Part shown: one piece after another, positions 16,684 through 25,160 of the stretch | Layout: every line of letters starts with the position of its first letter | How positions within the stretch are numbered: the first letter of the stretch is position 1 | Origin: JAVKFY01 sp040223615 | GTDB taxonomy: Bacteria; Pseudomonadota; Alphaproteobacteria; GCA-2731375 | DNA: 64,000 bases | Assembly (NCBI GenBank): GCA_040223615.1 | Contig: JAVKFY010000014.1 | Coordinates: 62,001-126,000, forward strand | Reading direction: 5' to 3' | Notes under the pieces: generated by a model | What the model was told of the DNA's origin: nothing | Databases searched by the model: none | The model's input: the letters and a program-made list of their open reading frames with translations, nothing else | Program-made: the position numbers and the translations under genes

Positions 16684-17436
16684 TCAGTACGTAGCCCGTC
16701 CGCCCGACAGGTCGAACACCGCGCCGGTGGAGAACGAGCAATCCTCCGAGGCGAGCCAGGCGACCAGGGCGGCGGCCTCGTCGGTTTCGCCGAAGCGGCC
16801 GAGCGGGATTTTCGAGCGCATGAAGTCGATATGTTCCTGCGTCATCTGCTTGAAGATGTCGGTGGCGATGGCCGCCGGCGTGACGCAGTTGGCCAGCACG
16901 CCGGTGCCGGCCAGCTCCTTGCCCAGCGACTTGGTGAAGCCGATGGCGCCGGCCTTGGCCGCGGAGTAGGCCGAGGCATTCGGGTTGCCCTCCTTGCCGG
17001 CGACCGAGGCGATGATGACAATGCGACCATAGCCGCGCTCGATCATGTGCGGGGCGAGGGCCCGCGCGCACAGGAACACCGCCGTCAGGTCCAGGTCGAT
17101 GACCTGCTTCCAGGCGTCGACCGGGTATTCCCAGATCTTCAAGTTCGGGCCGGTGATGCCGGCGTTGGGCACCAGGATGTCGATCTGGCCCATGGCGGCG
17201 ATGGCGGCGTCGCGCGCCTTGTCCACGGCGGCGTCGTCGGTGACGTCGACGGCCTCGCCACGCAGGGCCTCCAGCGCGCCGAGCTCGGCGACGGCGGCGT
17301 CGATGGCACCCTGGTCGATGTCCCAGATCGTTACCTTCGCGCCCGACGCCAGCAGGCGCTTTGCGATGGCGAGGCCAATGCCGCGTGCCCCGCCGGTGAC
17401 GATGGCCGCGCGGCCGTTCAGATCGATCTGGTTCAT
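16684..17436 (-). CDS. short-chain dehydrogenase, FabG-like
   Basis: A 250-residue classical SDR with TGGARGIG (14-21), Asp39 after strand 2 (IWDID, NAD-type), NAG (91-93) and the catalytic Ser144, Tyr157 and Lys161 (SAYSAAKAG). The ATG at 17436 follows GGGAGGAGAAA, a strong ribosome binding site. The open frame continues far upstream but only mirrors the permease gene. It is the last gene of a reverse-strand operon with the permease, the beta-hydroxyacid dehydrogenase and the decarboxylase-like gene, and is convergent with the denD operon. Confidence 0.87.
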   Translation of the reverse strand: MNQIDLNGRAAIVTGGARGIGLAIAKRLLASGAKVTIWDIDQGAIDAAVAELGALEALRGEAVDVTDDAAVDKARDAAIAAMGQIDILVPNAGITGPNLKIWEYPVDAWKQVIDLDLTAVFLCARALAPHMIERGYGRIVIIASVAGKEGNPNASAYSAAKAGAIGFTKSLGKELAGTGVLANCVTPAAIATDIFKQMTQEHIDFMRSKIPLGRFGETDEAAALVAWLASEDCSFSTGAVFDLSGGRATY

Positions 17437-17459
17437 GGTTTTCTCCTCCCGACCGCAGC

Positions 17460-18818
17460 CTAAAGCATCGCGCCGCTGGCGGCGACGAACAGGGCCGATA
17501 CCGCCGCCATGGCCAGCACCGTGTAGCCGCCGTTCCAGCGATAGGCGACCTCGCCCGGCGCCCGGCCGGCCAGCCGCGCGGTCATCAGCAGGAACAGCAT
17601 GAACGGCGAGCCGCCGACCGCCAGCCCGAATCCCAGCATCGAGGCCACCGCCGCCAGCTCCGGCGACACGCCGACGGCGGCCAGCGGCGGCAGCACGGCG
17701 GCGACGACGGTGATGGTGATGATCGGGTTCAGCGCGAGCTGCGCGCCCAGCACGATGGCCAGCAGGATGCCGATCGGAATCGCCGCGGCCGGCAGGTCGG
17801 CGGCCACCAGCGCCGCCGCGATGGCCTGGCGCGGCAGGGCAGCGGCGACCAGGCTGCCGCCGAAGCCGGCGCTGGCCAGGATCGCCATCTCGGTGCGGTA
17901 GGCGGGAAACGTCACCAGCACCTGCTGGCCCAGGCGGCGGCCGAGAATCGCGGCGGCGCGGCCGGCGCCGTTCTCGTGCAGCTGCCAGCCGATCCAGATC
18001 AGCGCGATCACCGGCACCGAGGCCATCACCGCGATCACCAGCCGGACCTGCAGCATCTCCTCCAAGGCGGCGGCGATGGCGAACATGGTCAGCACCAGCA
18101 ACAGCAGTCGGCCCTGGTCGCCCCAGGTGCCGGTGCCGGCGGCGGCCAACGGGCCGGCGCCTTGCGGTGCCGGCCGGCGGTTCTCCATCAGCCAGCCGAG
18201 CAGCATCAGCAGCAGCGCCACGACGAAGGCCAGCGGCACCACTGCGAGCCAGTCGGCATCCGGCGAGACGGTGAGCGCCATCGCCAGCGAGACCGAGAAG
18301 GGCGACCACGCCGGCGCCATGCAGATGCCGCGCAGCACGGCCAGCGAGAGTCGTCGTTGTCGCCAGTCGCGCACCGCGTCGCCGCCGCCGGCACCGCGCA
18401 CTGCCCGGCCGACCATGGTGCCGAGCAGCTGCAGCGCGCCGAAGCTCAGCACCAGGCCAAGGACGTTGGTGCCGACGGTCAGCGCCATGTACTGCCGCCC
18501 GGTGGGCTGCGCGAGGAGGTGTGCGCCGCAGCGCTGGATCAGCGCCGAGGTCTCCGCCGCCATGCGCAGGAAGCCGGTGGCGACGAAGAAGCCGGCATAG
18601 TAGCTCGCGGTGCGTGCCGAGACCGCCAGCGTTCCGACCAGGTCATCGATGAACGGCACCGCCACCAGCCCGGCACCGGTCGCCACCGCCAGGATCCAGC
18701 GCGCGTTCGCCGGCAACGCCGGCCACTGCAGCACGACATAGACCAGCAGCCCGGCGGCGCTGATCCCGCTGGCCCACTCCACGCCGCCGACCTCGCGCGC
18801 CAGCGTCGCGACGAGCAC
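17460..18818 (-). CDS. multi-spanning membrane permease, unassigned
   Basis: A protein of about 452 residues with roughly 12 hydrophobic helices and few charged loops. A central hydrophilic stretch (about residues 210-235) splits it into two halves. Conserved-looking segments are GICMAPAWSPFSVSLAMAL in the first half, and LNPIITITVVAAVLPP with FGLAVGGSPF in the second. These paired re-entrant-like motifs recall ion transporter (IT) superfamily permeases for anions or carboxylates, but I cannot name a family. The start (GTG 18818) is uncertain because the frame is open further upstream. Its position in a catabolic operon suggests uptake of the substrate. Confidence 0.6.
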   Translation of the reverse strand: MLVATLAREVGGVEWASGISAAGLLVYVVLQWPALPANARWILAVATGAGLVAVPFIDDLVGTLAVSARTASYYAGFFVATGFLRMAAETSALIQRCGAHLLAQPTGRQYMALTVGTNVLGLVLSFGALQLLGTMVGRAVRGAGGGDAVRDWRQRRLSLAVLRGICMAPAWSPFSVSLAMALTVSPDADWLAVVPLAFVVALLLMLLGWLMENRRPAPQGAGPLAAAGTGTWGDQGRLLLLVLTMFAIAAALEEMLQVRLVIAVMASVPVIALIWIGWQLHENGAGRAAAILGRRLGQQVLVTFPAYRTEMAILASAGFGGSLVAAALPRQAIAAALVAADLPAAAIPIGILLAIVLGAQLALNPIITITVVAAVLPPLAAVGVSPELAAVASMLGFGLAVGGSPFMLFLLMTARLAGRAPGEVAYRWNGGYTVLAMAAVSALFVAASGAML

Positions 18819-18862
18819 ACCGGCCAGCGCGATTCCGGAGGCGAGTTCGCGGCCGGCGAGCG

Positions 18863-19726
18863 CTATTTGCCGCCCTTCAGGAACGGGTAGATCAGCGTGA
18901 AGTCACAATCCGGGTCGGCCTTCCTAAAGCGCGACCAGATGCCGTCGACGGCGCCGGAGACCTCGGCCTTGCGGCCGGCCGCCTTGGCCGCCTCGTGGTA
19001 CAGTGCCACGTCCTTGGCCATCAGCGCGGTGGTGAAGCCGGCGTCGAACTTCTCCGGCATGATCCGGCGCGGGAACTTGTCCGAGGTCGCCGTGTTCTGG
19101 CCCGAGGAGACGTTCAGCACGTCCAGCATCAGCGCCATGTCCAGGCCCTGCTGTTCGCCGAAGGCGATGGCTTCGCTGGTCGCGGCCATCGCGGTCGCCG
19201 ACAGGAAGTTGTTCAGCAGCTTCATCGCCTGGCCCTGGCCGGCCTTCTCGCCGACGTGGAACGGCTTGCCGATCGAGGCCAGCAGCGGCTCCAGCTCGCC
19301 ATAGGTATCGGCCGGGCCGGCGAACATCACCGAAACCGTGCCGGCGGCCGCGCCGGCGGTGCCGCCGGAGACCGGACAGTCGTGGAAGGCGATGCCGGCG
19401 CCGCCGAGACGGGCCGCGATTTTCTGCGCCGCCTTGATGCCGATGGTCGACAGGTCGATGACTTTCGAGGTGCGTCGGCTGTTGGCGGCGATGATCTGCT
19501 CCGCCACCTTGGCCACGACCGGCCCGTCCGGAAGGCTCAGGAACACGGTGTCGGCGGCGGTGGCGACCGCGGCGGTGCTGGCCGCCGGCTCGCTCTGCGT
19601 CGGCGCGCGTTCCCTGGTGCCGGCGGCGTCGTAGACCACCAGGCCGGGAAACGCCTTGGCCATGTTCGCGGCCATCGGGCCGCCCATGTTGCCCAGGCCG
19701 ATGAAGCCGACTGAAGCGTCCGCCAT
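18863..19726 (-). CDS. beta-hydroxyacid dehydrogenase (3-hydroxyisobutyrate/L-threonate dehydrogenase family)
   Basis: A 287-residue NAD(P)-dependent dehydrogenase. The N-terminal motif is VGFIGLGNMGGPMAANMAK, the substrate-binding loop is DCPVSGGTAGAAAGTVSVMF, and the catalytic Lys lies in GQAMKLLNN. The family includes 3-hydroxyisobutyrate, tartronate semialdehyde and L-threonate (LtnD) dehydrogenases. Nearby denD makes an LtnD-like role attractive but unproven. The ATG at 19726 overlaps the stop of the upstream decarboxylase-like gene by one base (TGATG). Confidence 0.85.
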   Translation of the reverse strand: MADASVGFIGLGNMGGPMAANMAKAFPGLVVYDAAGTRERAPTQSEPAASTAAVATAADTVFLSLPDGPVVAKVAEQIIAANSRRTSKVIDLSTIGIKAAQKIAARLGGAGIAFHDCPVSGGTAGAAAGTVSVMFAGPADTYGELEPLLASIGKPFHVGEKAGQGQAMKLLNNFLSATAMAATSEAIAFGEQQGLDMALMLDVLNVSSGQNTATSDKFPRRIMPEKFDAGFTTALMAKDVALYHEAAKAAGRKAEVSGAVDGIWSRFRKADPDCDFTLIYPFLKGGK

Positions 19727-20124
19727 CAATCGTCGCCGCCGGACTTGCCGTCGATTTCGGCCAGCACCGCGCGGGCCTGGCGGAACGCCTCGACGCCGGC
19801 CGGGATGCCGCAATAGACCGCGATCTGGATCAGCACCTCGCGCAGCTCCTCACGGCTCAGGCCGTTGTTCAGGGCGCCGCGGAAGTGGGTGGCGAATTCC
19901 TGGTTGCGGCCCAGCGCCGCCAGCATGCCGAGGTTGAGGATCGAGCGGTCGCGCTTTTCCAGCACACCGCGGCCCCACGACCCGCCCCAGCAATACTCGG
20001 TGAGGATGTCGTTGAACGGTTCCATGAACTCGTCGACGTTGGCCAAGGAGCGGTCGACATAGGCGTCGCCCAGCACCTCGCGGCGCATCTTCATGCCGAT
20101 CTCGTAGCGTTCCTTGCTGTCCAT
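19726..20124 (-). CDS. carboxymuconolactone decarboxylase family protein
   Basis: A 132-residue all-helical protein of the AhpD/CMD fold, similar to 4-carboxymuconolactone decarboxylase (PcaC). Signatures are GMKMRREVLGDAYVD near the N-terminus, RDRSILNLGMLAALGRNQEF (with S in place of the second charged residue), and the C-terminal LIQIAVYCGIPAGVEAFR. There is no redox CxxC, so an AhpD-type peroxidase function is unlikely. It is the first gene of the reverse operon. No other protocatechuate-pathway genes are near, so its substrate is open. Confidence 0.83.
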   Translation of the reverse strand: MDSKERYEIGMKMRREVLGDAYVDRSLANVDEFMEPFNDILTEYCWGGSWGRGVLEKRDRSILNLGMLAALGRNQEFATHFRGALNNGLSREELREVLIQIAVYCGIPAGVEAFRQARAVLAEIDGKSGGDD

Positions 20125-20227
20125 CAGGCGCGTCCTCTGTTGGCGGGTTGTTGGTCGCATTATGCGGCGGCGGGTTTGATCTGGCCAAGCCGGCGGCGCA
20201 GGATGTCGACCAAACGGGAGGAAATTC

Positions 20228-20977
20228 ATGGCACGGGTACAAGGCAAGGTCGCCATCGTCACCGGCGGCGCCTCCGGGCTCGGCCGGCGCACGGCGGAGG
20301 TGCTGGCGGGCGAGGGCGCGACGGTCATCGTCACCGACCTGCAGGTCGAGAAGGGCGAGGAGACGGCGGCGGCGATCGGCGGCCGGTTCCGCGAACAGGA
20401 CACCACCGACGAGGCGGGCTGGGAGGCGTTGATCGGCGAGGTCGAGCGCGACTTCGGCGGGCTCGACATCCTGGTGAACTGCGCCGGCATCGAGGGCAAC
20501 GGTGCCGCCATCGACGAGATGGAACTGGCCGAGTGGCGCCGGGTGATCAATGTCGACCTCGACGCGGTATTTCTGGGCTGCAAGCACGGTGTGCGCGCGA
20601 TGAAGCGGCGCGGCGGCGGCTCGATCGTCAATATTTCGTCGGTCGCCGCGCTGATCGGCCTGCCGCGCGCCAGCCACTACTGCGCCGCCAAGGCCGGCGT
20701 ACACCTGCTGAGCAAGGCGGTGGCGCTGGAATGCGTGGCGCACCGCATCCGGGTGAACTCTATTCACCCCGGCTTCATCCGGACGCCGATGGTCGAGCGC
20801 GCGTTGCAGAGCCCGCGCGGCGACCGGTTTCAGACCTACATCGACCGGATGCAGCCCGGCGGCCAGATCGGCGAGCCGGAGGATATCGCGCGCGGCGTGC
20901 TGTACCTGGCCAGTGACGAGGCGAAGCATCTCACCGGCACCGAGCTGGTCATCGACGGCGGCATGATGGCGACCTGA
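20228..20977 (+). CDS. short-chain dehydrogenase (3-alpha/20-beta-hydroxysteroid dehydrogenase-like)
   Basis: A 249-residue classical SDR with TGGASGLGR (12-20), NCAG (84-87), Ser138 in NISSVAAL and Tyr151/Lys155 in SHYCAAKAG. Asp37 after strand 2 indicates NAD. The overall pattern resembles dehydrogenases that act on cyclic or secondary alcohols. A GGGAGG ribosome binding site precedes the ATG. It is divergent from the decarboxylase-like gene across a 103-base gap, and forms an operon with the metallo-beta-lactamase gene 17 bases downstream. Confidence 0.87.
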   Translation: MARVQGKVAIVTGGASGLGRRTAEVLAGEGATVIVTDLQVEKGEETAAAIGGRFREQDTTDEAGWEALIGEVERDFGGLDILVNCAGIEGNGAAIDEMELAEWRRVINVDLDAVFLGCKHGVRAMKRRGGGSIVNISSVAALIGLPRASHYCAAKAGVHLLSKAVALECVAHRIRVNSIHPGFIRTPMVERALQSPRGDRFQTYIDRMQPGGQIGEPEDIARGVLYLASDEAKHLTGTELVIDGGMMAT

Positions 20978-20994
20978 GGAGAGGGGAAACGAAA

Positions 20995-21798
20995 ATGAGC
21001 GATGCAGAAACGTACGAAGTCTTCGCGATCAAGTACGGCGACATGACCAAGCGGTTCCGGCGCGACAACTTCATCGCCACCGACGACCACGACGCGAAGA
21101 TGCCGATCGACTATTTCGTCTGGGCGATCCGCAACAAGAACCGCACCATCGTGGTCGATACCGGCTTCGAGCATAAGGAAGCCAAGAAACGCGGCCGCCA
21201 GGTGCAGCGCACGCCGGCCCAAGGGCTGGCGATGGTCGGCGTCGACGCGGCCAAGGTGCAGGACGTGGTGATCACCCACCTGCACTACGACCACGCCGGC
21301 ACGCTGGGGGACTTCCCAGAGGCGACCTTCCACATCCAGGACAAGGAAGTGAACTACGCTACCGGCCGGCACATGTGTCACGACACCTTCGGTTTCGCCT
21401 ACACCGCCGACCATGTCTGCGATCTCGTGCGCAAGGTGTTCGACAAGAAGGTGGCGTTCCACGACGGCGACGAGGAGATCGCGCCGGGCGTGTCGCTGCA
21501 CCTGATCGGCGGTCACACGATGGGCGTGCAGTGCGTGCGGGTGAAGACCAAGCGCGGCTGGGTGGTGCTGGCGTCCGACGCGGCACATTTCTACGAGAAC
21601 ATGAACGCGGAGAAGCCGTTCCCGCTGGTCTACAACGTCTCGGACATGATCGCCGGCTTCGCCAAGATGCATAAGCTCGCGGAGAGCCCGAAGCACATCA
21701 TCCCCGGCCACGACCCGCTGGTGCTGAAGCAGTACGCGGCGCCGAAAAAGAGCATGGCCGGCATTGTCGCCAAGCTCGACGTGGCGCCGAAGAAGTAG
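20995..21798 (+). CDS. N-acyl-homoserine lactonase-like metallo-beta-lactamase hydrolase
   Basis: A 267-residue MBL-fold protein with the dizinc motif THLHYDHAG (His95, His97, Asp99, His100), a downstream GGHTMGVQ His and ASDAAHFY Asp, and GHDP as the last ligand. The AHL-lactonase (AttM/AiiA) branch shares these motifs, but many members hydrolyse other lactones. Next to an SDR it may open a lactone produced by that dehydrogenase. No LuxI/LuxR pair is seen here. Confidence 0.82.
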   Translation: MSDAETYEVFAIKYGDMTKRFRRDNFIATDDHDAKMPIDYFVWAIRNKNRTIVVDTGFEHKEAKKRGRQVQRTPAQGLAMVGVDAAKVQDVVITHLHYDHAGTLGDFPEATFHIQDKEVNYATGRHMCHDTFGFAYTADHVCDLVRKVFDKKVAFHDGDEEIAPGVSLHLIGGHTMGVQCVRVKTKRGWVVLASDAAHFYENMNAEKPFPLVYNVSDMIAGFAKMHKLAESPKHIIPGHDPLVLKQYAAPKKSMAGIVAKLDVAPKK

Positions 21799-21829
21799 CG
21801 AAGGCGGGGCCGGTCGTGACCGGCCGGCC

Positions 21830-22465
21830 CTAGGCCATTTTCTTCATACGTTCGCGGAGCTGGTCCAGCAGCGGTTGCAGATTGCCGCCGCTGCGCTCGA
21901 TCACGGCGGCGAACTCGCTCTTCTGGGTCAGGACCATCGAGACATTCTCGACGATGACGTCGTAGATGCGCCAGCCGTCGTCGCCGTGGCGCAACCGCCA
22001 ATCGACCTTTACCGGCGCGCCGTCCTTGTCGCTGAGCTGCGTGTGGACAAGCGCCCGGGTCGAGTCCTTGGTGGAGATGTCGCGGCTGCCGGTCACCGCC
22101 AGGCGCTGGCCGCTGTAGGCTTCGAACCGGCGCGCGTAGCTCAGCGCGGTGTAGCTGCGGAACAGTTCGATGAACTTGGCGCGCTGGGTTTCGTCGGCGG
22201 CCTGCCAGTGCCGGCCGAGCACGAAACGGCCGATCGATTCGGTATCAAAGCCGCGCCCGATCAGGATCTGCAGCCGTTCCGCCCGCTCCGTGCGCGACAT
22301 CTCCGAATCGCTGATCAAGGTGATGGTCTGGCCGGCCAGTTCGCTGACCACGCGGGCGGCATCTTCCGGCGCGGCGCGCGCCGTCAGTGGCCAGCCGACG
22401 AGCCCGGCGCCGACGGCGGCAAAAGCCCGCAGCAGCGTGCGGCGCGTGTGGCGTTGACGTTGCAT
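21830..22465 (-). CDS. MlaC/Ttg2D-family phospholipid-binding protein, copy 2
   Basis: A 211-residue exported protein of the MlaC (toluene tolerance Ttg2D) family, which ferries phospholipids between outer and inner membrane. The N-terminus has a twin-arginine-like signal (RRTLLRAF followed by a hydrophobic stretch and ARA). Family motifs include FVLGRHWQAAD, FRSYTALSYARRFEAYSG, and VDWRLRHGDDGWRIYDV. No MlaE, MlaF or MlaD partner is nearby. It is a tandem paralogue of the gene at 22610-23269. The ATG at 22465 is preceded by a hairpin that contains its ribosome binding site. Confidence 0.85.
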   Translation of the reverse strand: MQRQRHTRRTLLRAFAAVGAGLVGWPLTARAAPEDAARVVSELAGQTITLISDSEMSRTERAERLQILIGRGFDTESIGRFVLGRHWQAADETQRAKFIELFRSYTALSYARRFEAYSGQRLAVTGSRDISTKDSTRALVHTQLSDKDGAPVKVDWRLRHGDDGWRIYDVIVENVSMVLTQKSEFAAVIERSGGNLQPLLDQLRERMKKMA

Positions 22466-22470
22466 GCGAT

Positions 22471-22512
22471 TGACACTCCCGTCGGGCGAAAGGTCGACCG
22501 ACGGGAGTGTCA
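22471..22512 (-). promoter_or_regulatory. hairpin sequestering the ribosome binding site of the second mlaC copy
   Basis: Perfect 15-base arms (22471-22485 and 22498-22512) enclose a 12-base loop. Read on the - strand, the 3' arm contains GGGAG ten bases before the ATG at 22465, so the Shine-Dalgarno sequence would be paired. There is no T-run, so it is not a standard terminator. It lies between the two mlaC-like genes. Confidence 0.6.
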
Positions 22513-22561
22513 TGACGGAGAGCCGGCGTCGTGGCAAGCCCCGGATGACGACCTCACACAG

Positions 22562-22584
22562 AATCTATAGGTAAATCTATAGGT
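22562..22584. repeat. 12-base tandem repeat AATCTATAGGT
   Basis: AATCTATAGGT occurs at 22562-22572 and 22574-22584 in the gap between the two mlaC-like genes. It is AT-rich compared with its surroundings. CTATAG is itself palindromic. Possibly a protein-binding site or a promoter fragment. Confidence 0.4.
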
Positions 22585-22609
22585 GGCCGGCGGAAGGCTC
22601 GCGACGTGG

Positions 22610-23269
22610 TCACGAGGCGCGCAACGTGTTGGCGGCGGAGAGTTGCGCGGTGCGGGCGCGGAGCTGATCCAGCAGACCCTGGATGCTGCCGCCGCGCAGG
22701 ATCACCGAAGAGAACTCGCTGCGCTGGGTCAGCACCATCGAGACACCTTCGACCACCACGTCGTAGATGCGCCAGCCTTCGGCGGTCTGGCGCACGCGCC
22801 AGTCGACTTTCACCGGCGCGCCGGTCGGACGCAGCAGCTGGCTGCTGACCAGCACCTTGATCCTGCCGCGCTCGCCGCCCTGGTCGCGGGCGTCGGTGAC
22901 TTCCAGCCGGTGGCCGGCATAGGCCTCGAAACGACGGGCATAGCTGGCGACCGTGTAGTCGTGGAACAGGGCGACGAACTCTCGCCGCTCGCTCTCGCTG
23001 GCGTCGCGCCAATGGCGGCCGAGAACGAACCGGCTGATCACCTCGGTGTCGAAGCCACGGTTCAGCAGGTGCGACAGCCGCTCGGTGCGCGTTGCCGGCG
23101 AGGCGTCGCGATCGGCAACCACGTCGACGGTCGATTGGGCAAGCTGCTCGATGAACTGGCGCGCCTCGGCCTCGACCTTGGCCTGTGCCGGCGTGGCGGC
23201 GGTGAAGGCGAGAGCGGCGAGCCCGGCGACGAATGCCCTGCGCGTGCTCAAGAAACGTGTCCGTTGCAT
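22610..23269 (-). CDS. MlaC/Ttg2D-family phospholipid-binding protein, copy 1
   Basis: A 219-residue exported protein paralogous to the downstream gene. The signal carries a twin-arginine-like STRRAFVAGLAAL core ending in PAQA. Shared family motifs are FVLGRHWRDAS, FHDYTVASYARRFEAYAG and VDWRVRQTAEGWRIYDV. The ATG at 23269 is chosen because GGGGGA lies seven bases upstream; an in-frame TTG at 23287 is possible. The two paralogues differ most in the middle (DQGGERGRIKVL versus DISTKDSTRALV). The upstream region carries two palindromic boxes. Confidence 0.85.
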   Translation of the reverse strand: MQRTRFLSTRRAFVAGLAALAFTAATPAQAKVEAEARQFIEQLAQSTVDVVADRDASPATRTERLSHLLNRGFDTEVISRFVLGRHWRDASESERREFVALFHDYTVASYARRFEAYAGHRLEVTDARDQGGERGRIKVLVSSQLLRPTGAPVKVDWRVRQTAEGWRIYDVVVEGVSMVLTQRSEFSSVILRGGSIQGLLDQLRARTAQLSAANTLRAS

Positions 23270-23336
23270 GTCATGTCCCCCGTCCAAGTCACTCTTTGCT
23301 CATCCCCATGAGTAGAGGCATTGGTGGGTTTCGTCT

Positions 23337-23366
23337 GTGACGCGGGTCACGTGTGACGCCGGTCAC
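23337..23366 (-). promoter_or_regulatory. twin palindromic boxes GTGAC-N4-GTCAC upstream of the mlaC pair
   Basis: Two 14-base palindromes, GTGACGCGGGTCAC (23337-23350) and GTGACGCCGGTCAC (23353-23366), are spaced by two bases (16-base period). They lie in the 104-base gap upstream of the first mlaC copy and just beyond the end of the GGDEF-EAL gene. Tandem dyads suggest a dimeric regulator bound cooperatively. The core is reminiscent of CRP/FNR-family half-sites (TGTGA), but the spacing is shorter. Confidence 0.55.
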
Positions 23367-23373
23367 TTGGCGC

Positions 23374-25038
23374 TCAGGCGCTGGCCCTCTGCGGCAAGCC
23401 GCCGTAGCGCAGGTAGTCGGCGAGGGCATCGGCGGGCAGCGGCCGGCTGTAGACGAAGCCCTGCACGCGGTGGCAGGCGCTGCGGCGCAGGAATGCGACC
23501 TGCTCGGCTGTCTCCACGCCCTCGGCGACAACGTCCAGGTTCATGTTGCGGCCCAGCCCGATGATGGTGCGCACGATCGCCGCCGCGTCGGCGTCGTGAT
23601 GCGCGTCGGCGACGAAGGAGCGGTCGATCTTCAGCATATGAATCGGAAAGCGGCGCAAATATGCCAACGACGAATAGCCGGTGCCAAAATCGTCGATTGC
23701 GATTCGCACGCCGGCGCCGGACAGCGCCCGCAAGGTCTCGTCCGCCTTGTCCGGATGGCGCATCAGGCTGCTCTCGGTGAGTTCGAGTTCCAGCGCGTCG
23801 GGTGGCAGGTCGGCGCGGTACAGCGTTTCGCGCACGTCGCCGAGCAGACCGGGCTGGTCGAACTGCTGCGCCGACAAATTCACCGCGACGCCGAAGCCGC
23901 CAAGCCCCTCGTTGCGCCAGGCCTGCAGCTGGGTGCAGGCGGTGCGCAGCACCCAGCGGCCAAGCGGCCCCATCAGGCCGAGTTCCTCCGCGACCGGTAT
24001 GAACTGGTCCGGCGGCACCATGCCGCGCTCGGGGTGCTGCCAGCGGACCAGCGCCTCGACCGACACGACCCGGCCGCTGCGCAGGTCGATCTGCGGCTGG
24101 TAGTGCAGCACGAACTGCTCCTCGCGCAACGCCTGCTGCATGGCAAAGGCGAGACCGATGCGGCGCAGGGCGTCGGCGTTCATGTCGGGGCGGTAGTAGA
24201 GATACTGGCCCCCACCATGCTCCTTGGCCTGGTACATGGCGGCGTCGGCGCAGGTGATCAGCCCCTTCGCGTTCTCGCCGTCGGCCGGGAACATGGCGAT
24301 GCCGACCGAGGGCGTCACCGTCATGTCGTGGCCGGCCAGGCGAACCGGTTCCGACAGGCAGTTGGTAATCTTGCGGGCGATGGCGGCGGCCGAGATCGCG
24401 TCGGACAGGTTGTTGGCGATGGCGACGAACTCGTCGCCGCCGAGCCGGGCCACGGTGTCGCTCTCGCGCAGGCAGGATCGCAGACGTTGGGCGACCTCGC
24501 GCAGCAGCTGATCGCCGGCGTCGTGGCCGAGCGAATCGTTGACGAACTTGAAGCGGTCGAGATCGATGAACATCACCGCGAAGGTGTTGCCGTAGCGTCG
24601 GGCCTGGTGGACCGCTTGCGCCAGCCGGTCGTAAAGCAGCGTCCGGGTCGGCAGGCCGGTCAGCGTATCGGTGTGCGTGCGTTCGCTGCGTGCGCGCGCG
24701 ATGGCGCAGACCTGGTCCAGGCGCCTGCGGTCGATATCCTCGACGCACAGACAGGCCTGCGCGCCGTCGTGCACCAGGCGGGCCAGGCAGTCGGCGTCGG
24801 GGTCGTGGACCAGCGCCACGACCGGCACCGAGGGCAGGGCGCCTTCGGTGCGGTCCAGCATCTGCCGGTCCGGGCCGACCGCCTCGACCAGCGCCAGCGT
24901 GACGTCGTCGAGCGGCGCCTGCGGCGGCCAGTCGGCGCTGGCGAAGGAAATCAACTCATCGTCGTCTGCCAGCGCGGCGCGCACTCGCGTCACCAGGCCG
25001 ACATCGTCGCTGAGGAGGACGATACGTTTGTTGCTCAC
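23374..25038 (-). CDS. GGDEF-EAL cyclic-di-GMP enzyme with degenerate receiver domain
   Basis: A protein of about 554 residues with three parts: a receiver-like domain (about 1-115), a GGDEF domain and an EAL domain. The cyclase site is intact (RLGGDEFVAI, with DRFKFVNDSLGHDAGD). The phosphodiesterase site is also intact (SVEALVRWQHPERG, NLSAQQF, ELTESSLM, DDFGTGYSSLAYL, VAEGVETAEQ). The receiver has no clear phosphoacceptor Asp. I used the GTG at 25038, which has AGGGA ten bases upstream; a GTG at 25059 is possible. A bifunctional enzyme or one with a single dominant activity is equally possible. Confidence 0.88.
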   Translation of the reverse strand: MSNKRIVLLSDDVGLVTRVRAALADDDELISFASADWPPQAPLDDVTLALVEAVGPDRQMLDRTEGALPSVPVVALVHDPDADCLARLVHDGAQACLCVEDIDRRRLDQVCAIARARSERTHTDTLTGLPTRTLLYDRLAQAVHQARRYGNTFAVMFIDLDRFKFVNDSLGHDAGDQLLREVAQRLRSCLRESDTVARLGGDEFVAIANNLSDAISAAAIARKITNCLSEPVRLAGHDMTVTPSVGIAMFPADGENAKGLITCADAAMYQAKEHGGGQYLYYRPDMNADALRRIGLAFAMQQALREEQFVLHYQPQIDLRSGRVVSVEALVRWQHPERGMVPPDQFIPVAEELGLMGPLGRWVLRTACTQLQAWRNEGLGGFGVAVNLSAQQFDQPGLLGDVRETLYRADLPPDALELELTESSLMRHPDKADETLRALSGAGVRIAIDDFGTGYSSLAYLRRFPIHMLKIDRSFVADAHHDADAAAIVRTIIGLGRNMNLDVVAEGVETAEQVAFLRRSACHRVQGFVYSRPLPADALADYLRYGGLPQRASA

Positions 25039-25160
25039 GCTTCTCGCGTCCCTGATCACCGAGGGCGATATGCCAACGGCCGGTAGAACGCGAAGCTACG
25101 CCGCCGGTGGTTACGGCGGTGTTGAACGAAATGGTTACCGGCGCGTTTGCCGTGCCGGCA

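Noticed and set aside
17437..18309. Upstream extension of the SDR frame ending at 16684
   Set aside because: Arg/Gly/Ala-rich shadow of the permease gene; the SDR starts at 17436 behind a strong ribosome binding site.
20995..21798. Quorum-quenching function
   Set aside because: The MBL motif is general and no LuxI/LuxR genes are near; only a family-level call is justified.
23337..23366. Twin palindromes considered as a terminator for the mlaC pair or GGDEF-EAL gene
   Set aside because: No T-run and the symmetry suits protein binding; position is upstream of the mlaC pair.
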